NCBI GenBank assembly: GCA_902506565.1
Contig: LR732703.1
Location: 1,260,525 to 1,324,524 of the forward strand
Source of the DNA: Burkholderiales bacterium 8X
Lineage (GTDB): Bacteria; Pseudomonadota; Gammaproteobacteria; Burkholderiales; Burkholderiaceae_C
Reading direction: 5' to 3'
DNA: 64,000 nucleotides
The notes beneath the pieces were generated by a model. The model was not told where the DNA came from. It saw only the letters and a list, made by a program, of their open reading frames with translations, and did not search any database. Shown one piece after another: positions 35,313 through 44,971 of the stretch (position 1 is its first letter; each line of letters opens with the position of its first letter). Position numbers and translations under genes: made by a program.

Positions 35313-36770
35313 ATGCTGGATTCGGATGACGAGATGATCGGGAAGAAGCGACCTGGGCTGCTGGTAGGCCTTGGCCCCGGGCTGGCGACCGCCGTGCTGA
35401 CCCGCTTGAAGTGCCTGGCAAGCAAGCACGCCGACTCGCCCTTGCAGCTGCATGTGCAGGGCGACGGCATCGGCCCGCTGGATCTCCAGCAGATCGGCGA
35501 ATCGCTGGACCATCTCGAGGACGGCGCTCCGGCATTGTTCGTGGTTGCCGACGACCAGGCCGTCTTCTCGCAACTGAGCATCACGGGCGAGTCGCCGCGG
35601 CCCTACGACCTCGCGGCAACGCTGATGGCGACCCTTGCGCGCACGGTCTACCTGTCGGTCCAGGACGTGAGTGCGATGCGCGACACGCTGCTCTCGCTCT
35701 CCATCCAGCGAAAGCTGGAGGTGGTGGTGTTCGGGCCCCAGGAGCCACTCAACGGGGTTGCGCTGACCGGCGAGGTCGATACGGTCGTACGCCTCTACGC
35801 CGAGCTGGCCAAGTCGGAGCGCGGTGCCACGCCGGACGAGGCGTTGCAGATGCTGCTGGTGCAAAGCGCGGGCGATGTCGCCTGGCTCCGGTTCGATGGA
35901 ACGGGCGCCAGGCCGCTCGTCAGCTTCAGTCCGACGCCGACGGATCTCGACCGCATTTCCGCGGAGTGCCGGCTGGAGGACCTGACGCTTCGCCAGTTGC
36001 CGTTGAAGCTGCTGTCGGACATCGGGCTCGGCTACTACGCACTGGTCGTCTACCGTGCGCGGCTTCTTCGAAATTGGGTCAAGGCCGACCAGCTGCCGAG
36101 GGTCGGTGCATTGGTGCGCGCCATGTTGGCCACCGACCAATCCGTGTCGATCGACCGCAACACCATGGCTTTCATCCGGCTGCACTGCGCCGACATGCCG
36201 AAGATCATGGACGCGATCCCGCCGGAGAGCGACCCGCGTCCCGCCCACGCGAGCCTCCTGCACCAGGCGGTGGCGCTAAGCAACGTCGAACTCATCGAGA
36301 AGCTCGTCATCGTGGGAGGCATGGACATCGACGAGCCGCTGGGCCTGCTCGGCGAGTCGCCGCTGCAGCGAGCCGTGCTGGACGGTGACGACTTGGTGTT
36401 CCGAAAGCTGTTCAAGCTGGGCGCAAACGTGAACTACCGCGACCATGCGCTCCGGACCTTGCTGCACACCGCCATCGAAGCAGGCGACGACGAAATGGTC
36501 GAACTGCTGTTCGGGCCGAAGATGGCGCATTTTCAGCACCGCGAAACCGTGTGGCCCTTCGGCGGCATCACGCCGCTCATGATGGCTTGCGACCGGGGCT
36601 GGAAGGATGGAGTCGAGCTGCTCCTGCAGCTTGGCGCCGACCCGAAGCGGATCGACGATTCGGGCCGCAACGCCTTGCAGCGCTGCGAAGATCTTGCCGA
36701 GCCGGACCCGGAAATCGTCGCCGTCCTGCGGCAGGCGCTCAGTGGGCCTCGGCCTGTTTCGCCGCAGTGA
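35313..36770 (+). CDS. Ankyrin-repeat protein with an unknown N-terminal region
   Basis: The 485-residue protein ends in four to five ankyrin repeats from about residue 310. Typical helix pairs are SLLHQAVALSNVELIEKLV, SPLQRAVLDGDDLVFRKLFKLGANV, TLLHTAIEAGDDEMVELLF and TPLMMACDRGWKDGVELLLQLGADP. The first 300 residues form an alpha/beta-looking region (HVQGDGIGPLDLQQIGESL, PALFVVADD) that I cannot place in a family. There is no signal peptide. Ankyrin proteins in bacteria serve in protein binding, including toxin immunity and effector roles. The 3' end overlaps the convergent permease gene by 32 bases. Confidence 0.75.
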   Translation: MLDSDDEMIGKKRPGLLVGLGPGLATAVLTRLKCLASKHADSPLQLHVQGDGIGPLDLQQIGESLDHLEDGAPALFVVADDQAVFSQLSITGESPRPYDLAATLMATLARTVYLSVQDVSAMRDTLLSLSIQRKLEVVVFGPQEPLNGVALTGEVDTVVRLYAELAKSERGATPDEALQMLLVQSAGDVAWLRFDGTGARPLVSFSPTPTDLDRISAECRLEDLTLRQLPLKLLSDIGLGYYALVVYRARLLRNWVKADQLPRVGALVRAMLATDQSVSIDRNTMAFIRLHCADMPKIMDAIPPESDPRPAHASLLHQAVALSNVELIEKLVIVGGMDIDEPLGLLGESPLQRAVLDGDDLVFRKLFKLGANVNYRDHALRTLLHTAIEAGDDEMVELLFGPKMAHFQHRETVWPFGGITPLMMACDRGWKDGVELLLQLGADPKRIDDSGRNALQRCEDLAEPDPEIVAVLRQALSGPRPVSPQ

Positions 36771-38232
36771 TCAGCGCCGCCTCGTCGTGCCTGGCGCCGT
36801 TCAGGAACAAGTTGAGCAGCACCGCGCTGATCGAGGCCAGGAGGATGCCGGACTCGACCAGCGAATGAATCGCGTGCGGCATCCACTGCTTGAAGTTGGG
36901 CGCGATCAGCGGAATCATGCCGATGCCGATCGAGACCGCCACGATCATCGAGTTGTGGCGATTGGTCTTGAAGTCCACGCCCGAGAGGATGCGGATGCCG
37001 GTGGCGGCCACCATGCCGAACATCACCAGCCCGGCGCCGCCGAGCACCACGGTGGGTAGCGACTCGACCAGTGCGGCCATCTTCGGCAGCAGGCCGAGCA
37101 CGATCAGGATCACGCCGCCGGCCACGCAGACGTATCGGCTCTTGACGCCGGTCACCGCGACCAGCCCGACGTTCTGCGAGAAGCTGGTGTATGGGAAGGT
37201 GTTGAACACCCCGCCGATGAGGGTGCCGAGTCCGTCGGTCCGAAGGCCGCGTGCCAGGTCCTTCTGGTCGATGCGGCGCCCGGTCATCTCGCCGAGCGCG
37301 AGGAACATGCCGGTCGATTCGATCATCACCACGATCATGATCAGCGTCATCGTGAGGATCAGCACCGGGTCGAACTTCGGCATGCCGAAATGGAAGGGCA
37401 GCACCAGATCGAACCAGGCGGCGTTCGCCACCTTCTCGAAGGTCATGAAGCCGAAGAAGGTGGCGACCACCGCCCCGATCACGATGCCGAGCAGCACCGA
37501 GATGTTCGCGATGAAGCCGCGCGCGTACTTCACGATGAGCAGGATCGACACCAGCACCAGCGCGGCGATGCCGAGGCCGCCGAGGTCGGCATAGCGCGGG
37601 TTGGGCACCGAGGGCACGATCGAGAAGCCCTTCGGCACCGGCGGCACGGACGAGCCGGGCGACGTCACCTCGGCCAGCCACTTGGCGTAGACCGGGTCGA
37701 CCAGCGCCGGCGCGGTCGGCCCGACCGGATTGCCGAAGATCCAGTTGATGCCGACCCGCATCAGGCTGATGCCGATCACCGCGATGATCGTGCCGGTGAC
37801 CACCGGCGGAAAGAAGCGCAGCATGCGCGAGACCGCGGGCGCGATCAGGATGGAGATGACCCCCGCGCCGATGATGGCGCCGAACAGCAGCTGGGCACCG
37901 TTCTGCCCGGGGTTGGCGTTGGCGATCGCGACCATGGGCGCGACCGAGGCGAAGGTCACGCCCATCATCACCGGCAGCTTGATGCCGAACCATTGGGTGG
38001 CGCCCAGCGACTGGATCAGCGTGGCGATGCCGCAGCAGAAGAGGTCGGCCGAGATCAGCAGCGCGACCTCTTGCGGGCTGAGCTTGAGCGCCCGACCGAC
38101 GATCAGCGGAACGGCAACCGCCCCGGCGTACATCACCAGCACGTGCTGCAGGCCGAGCGCCGTCAGTTTGCCGGCCGGCAGGACTTCATCGATGCGGGAT
38201 TCACTTCCGGGGGCGAAGGCATCAGCGGGCAT
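36739..38232 (-). CDS. Xanthine/urate-type nucleobase:cation symporter (NCS2)
   Basis: The 497-residue permease has about twelve to fourteen helices and the NCS2 signature in TLIGGVFNTFPYTSFSQNVGLVAVTGVKSRYV. The Asn/Gln-rich SFSQNVGLV form is typical of the xanthine and uric acid branch (XanQ, UacT) rather than uracil carriers. I chose the ATG at 38232 because AGGAAA precedes it and the longer frame adds 23 polar residues covering regulatory DNA. A TGTATACA-core motif at 38304-38311 matches sites next to gntR/uraH and puuD, which supports a purine role. Confidence 0.87.
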   Translation of the reverse strand: MPADAFAPGSESRIDEVLPAGKLTALGLQHVLVMYAGAVAVPLIVGRALKLSPQEVALLISADLFCCGIATLIQSLGATQWFGIKLPVMMGVTFASVAPMVAIANANPGQNGAQLLFGAIIGAGVISILIAPAVSRMLRFFPPVVTGTIIAVIGISLMRVGINWIFGNPVGPTAPALVDPVYAKWLAEVTSPGSSVPPVPKGFSIVPSVPNPRYADLGGLGIAALVLVSILLIVKYARGFIANISVLLGIVIGAVVATFFGFMTFEKVANAAWFDLVLPFHFGMPKFDPVLILTMTLIMIVVMIESTGMFLALGEMTGRRIDQKDLARGLRTDGLGTLIGGVFNTFPYTSFSQNVGLVAVTGVKSRYVCVAGGVILIVLGLLPKMAALVESLPTVVLGGAGLVMFGMVAATGIRILSGVDFKTNRHNSMIVAVSIGIGMIPLIAPNFKQWMPHAIHSLVESGILLASISAVLLNLFLNGARHDEAALITAAKQAEAH

Positions 38233-38300
38233 GGCGGTTTCCTGTGACGGTTCGGGAGGCGCAGCAGTCGAAGCCGGATCGCACACGATGCTGTACGCCA

Positions 38301-38311
38301 AACTGTATACA
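38301..38311. promoter_or_regulatory. TGTATACA-core motif upstream of the nucleobase permease
   Basis: AACTGTATACA at 38301-38311 is identical over 11 bases to the site between gntR and uraH. It lies 69 bases before the permease ATG, a fitting place for an operator. Candidate binding site of the GntR-family regulator encoded at 49.6-50.3 kb. Confidence 0.55.
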
Positions 38312-38436
38312 AAACATCCGTAATCCCGTATGGCGGTTTACCCGAAGCCGGCGGCGTTGCCAAGGCGAATCCGCTGGCCGCGAGCGGTCGTATAGGCTCT
38401 GCGCCGCCGCCTTACAACCTCCGTCCACCGATCCGC

Positions 38437-40533
38437 ATGAAATCCTCCGCTCGAAGCCGACTTGCATCCGTCCTGCCACTCATGTCGGTCAGCCTGATCG
38501 GAGCGCCATCCGCCTTCGCGCAGCCCAACCACCTGCCCGAGGTCGAGGTACGCGGCCCGCGGGACGCCACCATCGGCTCGGCCGACAGCGCGAGCGAGGG
38601 CGCGGCCGAACGCGAGTCGTACCAGGCACGGCCCAAGCTGCGTCCGGGCGACATCGTGGAAGCCGTGCCAGGCGTGGTCGCCACCCAGCATTCGGGCGAC
38701 GGCAAGGCCAACCAGTACTTCCTGCGCGGCTTCAATCTCGACCACGGCACCGACTTCGCGGTCAGCGTGGACGGCATGCCGGTCAACATGCCGACGCATG
38801 GGCACGGTCAGGGCTACGCCGATCTCAACTTCCTGATCCCCGAACTGGTCTCGGGCGTGCGCTATCGCAAGGGTCCGTACTTCGCGGACAGCAGCGACTT
38901 CTCGCTGGCAGGCAGCGCGTCGCTCGACTACCTGAGCGCGCTCGAAACGCCGTTCATCGAGGCCACGATCGGCCGCAACGACTTTCGGCGCGTGTTCGCG
39001 GCAGGCTCGCGCACGGTTGAGGACCAGACCTGGCTGGCAGCGATCGAACTCGAAGGCAACGATGGCCCCTGGGCGGTGCCGGAGCGGCTTCGCAAGGCCA
39101 ATGCGGTGCTGCGCTATTCGCAAGGCTCGGCTTCGCGCGGCTTCAGCATCACCGGCATGGCCTACCAGAGCCGCTGGAACTCGACCGACCAGGTGCCCGA
39201 GCGGCTGATCGACGCCGGCCTGCTGCCGCGCTACGGCTCACTCGATGCGACCGATGGCGGCAACACCCGCCGGTTCAGCCTGTCGGGCAAGTGGTTCGAC
39301 AAGAGCGCCACCGGCGAAACCCAGATCGCCGCCTACGCCATCGACTACCGCTTCGACCTGTTCTCCAATTTCACCTACGCGCTCGCCAACCCGGAGCGCG
39401 GCGACCAGTTCGAGCAGGTCGACCGGCGCCGGGTGTTCGGTGCCCAGGCGCAGCGCACCTTCATCAACCGGTTCGGCGGGCTCGACGGCCTGTTGAGCGT
39501 CGGTGCCCAGTGGCGCGGCGACCGCATCGGCGAAGTCGGCCTCTACCAGACCTCGGCGCGCGAGCGGCTTGCCACGGTGCGGGACGACAAGGTGTCGCAA
39601 GACCTGTTCTCGGTGTATGGCCAGCAGATGGTCAACTTCAGCGAACGCTGGCGCGGCTATGTCGGCCTGCGCGGCGATGCGCTCCGCTACGACGTGCAGG
39701 GTCGCGAACCGGTCTACGGCCCGGGCAACAGCGGCAAGGGCAACGATTCGGTCGTGAGCCCGAAGGCGGGCTTGGCATTCACCGTGACGCCCGCGAACGA
39801 GCTCTATCTGAATGTCGGCACCGGCTTCCACAGCAACGACGTGCGCGGCGCCGCCATCACGGTCGATCCGCAAAGCGGGCTGCCGGCTGACCGCGTGCCG
39901 GCCCTGGTGAAGGGGCGAGGCGCGGAACTGGGCTGGCGCTTCCAGCCGAGCGACCGGCTGACGCTCACGGCCGCACTGTGGCAGCTGCGCCTCGATTCGG
40001 AACTGGTCTACATCGGCGATGCGGGCACCACCGAGCCGGGCCGCGCCAGCGCGCGACGAGGGCTGGAGGCGACCCTGCGATGGAAGCTGGACGAAGCCTG
40101 GCGTTTCGAGGCCGATGCCGCGATCTCGCGCGCCCGCTTTCGCGGCCTGGCGCCGGAAGGCGAGGGCAACCATGTCGACAACGCGGTCGAACGGGTCCTT
40201 GCCGGCGGCGTGACCTATTCGCGCGGTCCACTCACCGCGTCATTGCGGCTTCGCTACCTCGGCCCGCGGCCGCTGGACACCACCAACACGATCCGCTCGC
40301 GCTCCACCACCCTGCTCAACTTCGGCGCGCGCTATGCCGTCGACCGCAACCTGACGCTCGGCCTCGACCTGTTCAACATCGCCGGGCGCAAGGGCAACGA
40401 CATCGAGTATTACTACGCCTCCTGCACCGCGGGCGAGGTGGCGAGCGGCGCCTGCGGCGGCGGCATCGAGGATCGGCACATCCACCCGATGGAGCCGCGG
40501 ACCCTGCGGCTGAGCGCGCGCTACAACTTCTGA
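38437..40533 (+). CDS. TonB-dependent outer-membrane receptor
   Basis: The 698-residue protein has a signal peptide (cleavage near AFA-QPN), a TonB-box-like LPEVEVRG, a plug domain (PGDIVEAVPGVVATQHSG, FLRGFNLDHGTDFAVSVDGM) and a C-terminal beta-barrel ending in aromatic YNF. The plug segment NMPTHGHGQGYADLNFL is His-rich compared with siderophore receptors. The gene faces the HupE/UreJ-TPR-lipoprotein-DUF4331 operon tail to tail. A metal, possibly nickel or cobalt, is an attractive ligand given the NikR-like and HupE neighbours; this is inference. Confidence 0.88.
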   Translation: MKSSARSRLASVLPLMSVSLIGAPSAFAQPNHLPEVEVRGPRDATIGSADSASEGAAERESYQARPKLRPGDIVEAVPGVVATQHSGDGKANQYFLRGFNLDHGTDFAVSVDGMPVNMPTHGHGQGYADLNFLIPELVSGVRYRKGPYFADSSDFSLAGSASLDYLSALETPFIEATIGRNDFRRVFAAGSRTVEDQTWLAAIELEGNDGPWAVPERLRKANAVLRYSQGSASRGFSITGMAYQSRWNSTDQVPERLIDAGLLPRYGSLDATDGGNTRRFSLSGKWFDKSATGETQIAAYAIDYRFDLFSNFTYALANPERGDQFEQVDRRRVFGAQAQRTFINRFGGLDGLLSVGAQWRGDRIGEVGLYQTSARERLATVRDDKVSQDLFSVYGQQMVNFSERWRGYVGLRGDALRYDVQGREPVYGPGNSGKGNDSVVSPKAGLAFTVTPANELYLNVGTGFHSNDVRGAAITVDPQSGLPADRVPALVKGRGAELGWRFQPSDRLTLTAALWQLRLDSELVYIGDAGTTEPGRASARRGLEATLRWKLDEAWRFEADAAISRARFRGLAPEGEGNHVDNAVERVLAGGVTYSRGPLTASLRLRYLGPRPLDTTNTIRSRSTTLLNFGARYAVDRNLTLGLDLFNIAGRKGNDIEYYYASCTAGEVASGACGGGIEDRHIHPMEPRTLRLSARYNF

Positions 40534-40555
40534 AAAGCTGCCGAGCGCCGTCCAG

Positions 40556-41803
40556 TCAGGAAAAAGGCAGCAGCTTGACGTCCATGACCCGTTCGCCGAG
40601 CCAGATCGCGGCCAGCAGCACCGCCGCGGCCGAGCCGCCGCGCAGCACCACCGGCGCGTAGTTGCGCCAGTGCCGAAGGCCCAGCAACAAGAGAAGTGCC
40701 AGACCCACGATCAGGAGCTGGCCGGCCTCGACGCCCAGGTTGAACTGGAGCAGGGCGGTCGCGAAACCCTGCACCGGAAGGTCGAGTTCGGCCAGCACGC
40801 TGGCGAAGCCGAATCCATGGATCAGGCCGAACAAAAAGCTGAACAGCTTGCGGCGGCCGCCGAGCACCGGCCGGATGTTGTCGACCGCGGCCAGGATGAT
40901 CGTGACGGCGATCGCCGGTTCGATGATGCGCGGCGAGAGGCTCACGATCTTGAGCGAGGCCAGTGCCAGGGTGATCGAATGCGCCACCGTGAACATCGTG
41001 ACGACGCCGAGCATCGGCCAGGCGGCTTCCCGCCAGTCGTCGACCGGCGTCCATTTGCCGGGTGCGCGGCGCAGTACCGATGGAAGCAGCAGGCAGATCA
41101 GGAAGAGGACATGGTCGTAGCCGATCAGGATGTGATGCATCCCATCCCGGAAGAATCCGCTGCCGGGGGCGGCCTGGCTGGGTTGTTCGGCGGCATCCGG
41201 AGCGCCCCGGTCCGCGGCGTCTTGCGCGAAAGCGCTTGCCCGGGCCGCGTCGACCGGCCACTCGACGCGGACCGCGGGCGCGGCCGGGTCGAGCGAACGC
41301 AGGAGCGGCGCGCCGTTGCCGGGGCTTTCGATCCGCAGCAGCCCGCGATGCGTGGGGTCGATGTCCCGGAACAGGCGGTATTCGATGTCGATGCCGCCCG
41401 CAGGTCTGCAGTTCGGGGCGAAGCGCAACACCAGATAGGCGCCGTCGACCCGTCGTTCGAGCGCCGGAGCCGCGGCCGGGCCGAGGCTGCAGTTGCCCTG
41501 GTCGAGTCGCAGGCCGGCGGCGACGAAAGCCTGGATCTGCGGCAGGCGTGACCGCACTTCGCCCCAGTTGAGCTTGCCGTTCGCGTCGGTGTCGAGGTCC
41601 AGCGCGGCATCGAGGTCGCGAAGCGCGATGTCCCAGCGCAAGTCGAACGTGTGGTCGTCGGCGCGCTGGATCTGCAGGTAGGCGTCGCTCGCCTTGTGGG
41701 CATGGGCCGGGGGTGCCGCGGCGAAGAGGCAACAGGCGAGCAGCAGCCAGGCGCGCCAGCCGTACCAGCCGCCCCAGCCGCCCATCGCGCGGCAGGCGTC
41801 CAT
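40556..41803 (-). CDS. HupE/UreJ-family membrane protein
   Basis: The product of about 415 residues has a signal sequence ending near AHAHKASD, a soluble region of about 180 residues with an EF-hand-like DLDTDANGKLNWGE, then six to seven helices. Family residues are GMHHILIGYDHVLFLICLLL, FTVAHSITL and FGLIHGFGFAS, with paired His that match HupE/UreJ nickel permease motifs. The ATG at 41803 gives a normal signal peptide; 41872 is an alternative that overlaps the TPR gene by 29 bases. It ends the DUF4331 operon. Confidence 0.8.
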   Translation of the reverse strand: MDACRAMGGWGGWYGWRAWLLLACCLFAAAPPAHAHKASDAYLQIQRADDHTFDLRWDIALRDLDAALDLDTDANGKLNWGEVRSRLPQIQAFVAAGLRLDQGNCSLGPAAAPALERRVDGAYLVLRFAPNCRPAGGIDIEYRLFRDIDPTHRGLLRIESPGNGAPLLRSLDPAAPAVRVEWPVDAARASAFAQDAADRGAPDAAEQPSQAAPGSGFFRDGMHHILIGYDHVLFLICLLLPSVLRRAPGKWTPVDDWREAAWPMLGVVTMFTVAHSITLALASLKIVSLSPRIIEPAIAVTIILAAVDNIRPVLGGRRKLFSFLFGLIHGFGFASVLAELDLPVQGFATALLQFNLGVEAGQLLIVGLALLLLLGLRHWRNYAPVVLRGGSAAAVLLAAIWLGERVMDVKLLPFS

Positions 41804-41843
41804 CACGCGCAGGGCCTCGCCGCCCCGGCGGTGTTCGCTGCGG

Positions 41844-43058
41844 CTAGCGAAGCGCATCGATTCGTGCATCACGCAATCCGATCTCCCGCATCAGCTGCTG
41901 CAGCTCCGCGCTGGCCTGCGCATTCCGCGTGGCAGCGGCGGCGCGGGCGAACACCAGCATGTCGATCGGCTCGCGCTGCAGGCGAAGGTTGATGCGAGCC
42001 AATTCGAGTGCACGGGCGGCATCGCGGCGCACGTCGAGGGCGTAGAGCGCTTCCTCGCGCGCGTGGAAGCTCATCGCGCCCGGACGCTGTGCCGCAGCGT
42101 CGAAGCGAGCCTGCAGTTCTTCGCCCGGCTTGTTCGTGCCTTCGACCGCGCGAGAAGCCGTCGCCAGGCGCAGCAGCACCGCATCGCTGCGGGGTTCGTT
42201 GCCGATCAGCGGCGCGACCTCGCCGGCTCGGCCGCGGCGCAGCAGGAAGTCGCTGTAGGCGAGCACCAGGTAGCCGTCGCGTTCCGCGGCCAGCGCCTGC
42301 CGATAGGCAGCTTCGGCCTCGGCGTCTCGGCCGGCGAGTTCCTCGATCTCGGCGACGCTGGTCAAGAGCCATTGCCGCACGCCGGCGCGATCGGGGCTTT
42401 GAAGGGCGGGGTCGGCAAGCAGCTGTTGCAGCGCCACTCTTGCCTGCGCGTGCTCGCCGCGCAGCCCCGCGTTTTCTGCGAGGCAGGCGACGCCGTAGAG
42501 CGCCGGACCGGTGCGGCCGACCGAACGGCAGGCGGCATCGGACTCTGCATAGCGCCCGCGCACCCGATGCAGCGTGGCCAGGGTCAACCAGGCCTGCGCC
42601 TGGCTCGGGTCGCGAGCGAGTGCGGCCTTGAGCAGGGCCTCGGCGCCATCGAAATCATGCAGGAACTGGGCGATGGTCGCGCGCATCACCAGAACGCGGA
42701 CGGGTGTCTGTTCCGGTGGCTGGTCGGCCCAATGCCTGAGCGCCGCCATCGCATATCCCGCGTAGCGCGCATCGCCCTGTGTTCTTGCCACGTCGAGCGC
42801 GGCGGTTGCTGCTTCGACCGCAATCGCCGCGTCGCTCGAAGCCACCGCGCGCTGGCGGCGAAGTTGCCGCTCTTCGCGCGAAAAGCCGAGCACCGTCGGC
42901 AGCGTCTCGACGATCTCGGCATCGTTCGCCGGCACCCAGGGCGCCGCTTGCAAAGAGCCGCCTGCGAGCAGGAGCAGCAGGAGCAAGGATCGAAGCAGCC
43001 CGGGCAGCCCGCGCGCTGCCCGGACGGAGAGCGACAGCCAACGCCCCGCGCCGATCAC
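41844..43058 (-). CDS. Exported TPR-repeat protein
   Basis: The 404-residue protein begins with a strongly hydrophobic signal sequence (LLRSLLLLLLLAGGSLQAAP) and continues with helical pairs spaced like tetratricopeptide repeats, for example DFDGAEALLKAALARDPSQAQAWL and RYAESDAACRSVG. A periplasmic scaffold role is likely. Its ATG overlaps the stop of the Gly-rich lipoprotein gene by ATGA at 43055-43058, so the two are translationally coupled. Confidence 0.72.
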   Translation of the reverse strand: MIGAGRWLSLSVRAARGLPGLLRSLLLLLLLAGGSLQAAPWVPANDAEIVETLPTVLGFSREERQLRRQRAVASSDAAIAVEAATAALDVARTQGDARYAGYAMAALRHWADQPPEQTPVRVLVMRATIAQFLHDFDGAEALLKAALARDPSQAQAWLTLATLHRVRGRYAESDAACRSVGRTGPALYGVACLAENAGLRGEHAQARVALQQLLADPALQSPDRAGVRQWLLTSVAEIEELAGRDAEAEAAYRQALAAERDGYLVLAYSDFLLRRGRAGEVAPLIGNEPRSDAVLLRLATASRAVEGTNKPGEELQARFDAAAQRPGAMSFHAREEALYALDVRRDAARALELARINLRLQREPIDMLVFARAAAATRNAQASAELQQLMREIGLRDARIDALR

Positions 43059-43327
43059 TGGACGACGGCGGGCTCGGCGGTGTCGGTGGTCGCAGGCGGG
43101 TCGTAGGCGGTCACGTCGGCCGGCTCTGCCGTGTCGATCGCGGTCTCGACCAGGGTCTTGACGTAAGCGATGAACTTGTCGACGGCTTCGTTCGACGCGC
43201 CGGACCCGCCGCCGCCGATGCCGCCGATCGGGAACCCGCCGCCCCCGCCGCCGCCACCGCCGCCGCAGCCAGCGAGGACTGCCGTTACCAGCAGCAGGCC
43301 GGCGATTCGATAGATGTTGCGATTCAT
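43055..43327 (-). CDS. Small lipoprotein with a glycine run
   Basis: The 90-residue product has a signal peptide with lipobox LAGC followed directly by ten glycines and a further Gly-rich stretch. It then continues as an acidic, Thr/Ala/Pro-rich tail. The poly-Gly coding run is a CGCC-type repeat prone to slippage. It sits between DUF4331 and TPR genes with gaps of 13 bases and an ATGA overlap, so it is a true member of the operon. The function is unknown. Confidence 0.65.
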   Translation of the reverse strand: MNRNIYRIAGLLLVTAVLAGCGGGGGGGGGGFPIGGIGGGGSGASNEAVDKFIAYVKTLVETAIDTAEPADVTAYDPPATTDTAEPAVVQ

Positions 43328-43340
43328 GCGCTTCCCCTTG

Positions 43341-44837
43341 TTACTGCGCCGAAGTGGTGGCGCCCGGCAGCGGCGAGTTCAGGTACGGGAACGCCGCCGG
43401 GAACTGCGCCGGGCTCTGAAGCGTGCCGTCGGTCAGGGCGGCGTTGCCGGCAGGCGCATCGCTCGGCTTGCAGCCGACCTTGAGCGCGTCGTTCGCGCCG
43501 GTGGCGGTACACAGCGCACCCATCGCGACCCGCAAGGATGCATCCACCACGTCGTCGCCCGGGCGCCGTCCGTTCGGGAAGCCGGCGTTGTCCCCGGCCA
43601 GCACGCCCAGGTTGTTCTGAGTTGCCTTCGGGGTGGCGGCGATGCTGGTGTTGAGGCGCAGCATTTCCGCGGCCTTCACGTTGGCCGGCTTGTTGACGCC
43701 TTCCACGCCCGTGAGGAAGGCGGCGAGCAGGTCGGTGCGCGGGAAGTTGGTGGGCGCCAGCGCGGACGGGAACAGCGTCTGGATCAGCGCCGGCAGCGTC
43801 GGGTTGGTCACGTAGTCGGCGAACTGACCGTCGTCCTTCGGCTTGGAGCTGTTGAACTTGTCCTTGTCCTTCAGGCCGATGACCACTTCATTGACCAGCG
43901 GCATGCCGAGCCGCGACACCTGGGCCCACGGCCCGCCGTTGAGCGTGGTGGTGTTGTGGCCGCTCTTCGGCGAATTGGAGATCAGGCGGCCCTGCCGCAA
44001 GCTGGCCGTGGTCCAGCCGCCGAGGATCGGGCTGCCCGCGGTGGTGAGGCAGGCGGTCGGCACTTCGAGCGCCAACGTGGTCACGTTCTTGGCGGCAAGG
44101 TCGTCCGGATTGGCGCTGGTGGAGCCCAGCGGGTTCAGGTTGATCAGGTCGAACACCTTGCCGAGCGAGATGCTGAACGGGTCCTTGCGCTGCCCGACGA
44201 ACACCCTTGCCGGCGTTGCGCAGCCCGGTATGTTGACCGAATACAGGTGCTGGTTGGCATAGGCGTCGTAGCCGGCCGGGCCGCCGAAGGTCTTCTGTCC
44301 GATGTTGTCGGTCGGCTTGTCGAAGACCGCGCCGCCGTTGGTGTTGGTGATGGCCTCCGACGTGCCGCCCCGGCGGTCGCCGCGCACCACCTTCATCGAG
44401 AAGGTCTCGCGCAGGTTGCTGGTCGCCTGGTTGGGCCCGGTGATCGCGCCGGCCTGCACCAGCGGAATCGACACCTGCTTGCCGCCGACCGGCAGCTGGA
44501 TGTCCTTCAGGTTGTTCTGGAAGCGGAACTGGAAGCTCAGGTTCTCGATGCTGTCGCCATCGTTGTCGATGTGGATTTCGTAGAGCGCATTCGGATCCAT
44601 GAAGAAATAGTTCGGTCCGCCATAGGCGCTCTGGTCCGGCTGGTAGTTCGCGATCAGCGTGGTGAAGGCTTCGCGGCCCGGTTCGTAGCTGCGGAACATG
44701 TAGAAGTCGGTCGCGTCGACCTTCGGCATGCCGGAGATGGAGGGTGCTTCTCGATGGCTGGACGCCATGGCGCCGCTGGCGGCCAGGGTGCAGGCAGCGA
44801 GCAGGGAGGCGTGCAAGGTCAGGTGCTTGGTTCTCAT
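43341..44837 (-). CDS. DUF4331 family secreted protein
   Basis: The product of 498 residues has a signal peptide (cleavage near AMA-SSH) and the N-terminal DUF4331 signature SSHREAPSISGMPKVDATDFYMFRSYE split across residues 25-50. It further shows DNDGDSIENLSFQFRF and a late RRPGDDVVDASLRV. DUF4331 proteins are exported and uncharacterised. Acidic DND/DGD patches suggest metal binding. I chose the ATG at 44837; the longer frame to 44975 overlaps nikR. It is the first structural gene of the operon with lipoprotein, TPR and HupE/UreJ genes. Confidence 0.82.
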   Translation of the reverse strand: MRTKHLTLHASLLAACTLAASGAMASSHREAPSISGMPKVDATDFYMFRSYEPGREAFTTLIANYQPDQSAYGGPNYFFMDPNALYEIHIDNDGDSIENLSFQFRFQNNLKDIQLPVGGKQVSIPLVQAGAITGPNQATSNLRETFSMKVVRGDRRGGTSEAITNTNGGAVFDKPTDNIGQKTFGGPAGYDAYANQHLYSVNIPGCATPARVFVGQRKDPFSISLGKVFDLINLNPLGSTSANPDDLAAKNVTTLALEVPTACLTTAGSPILGGWTTASLRQGRLISNSPKSGHNTTTLNGGPWAQVSRLGMPLVNEVVIGLKDKDKFNSSKPKDDGQFADYVTNPTLPALIQTLFPSALAPTNFPRTDLLAAFLTGVEGVNKPANVKAAEMLRLNTSIAATPKATQNNLGVLAGDNAGFPNGRRPGDDVVDASLRVAMGALCTATGANDALKVGCKPSDAPAGNAALTDGTLQSPAQFPAAFPYLNSPLPGATTSAQ

Positions 44838-44971
44838 CGATAGGCCCTCGGTTGGTATGGGTTGTGGAGGCAGCGGAACAGGTCGCAAGGTGCGGACCCG
44901 AGGTTCGGCGTGACTTCCGTCGATCCTCGTAGGACGATATGGCTGGAAGTTCATACGCGGGACGGGTTGTT

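Noticed and set aside
43220..43270. CGCC-type repeat as a possible tandem repeat element
   Set aside because: It encodes the poly-Gly run of the lipoprotein in frame and is too short and irregular to be an independent repeat element.
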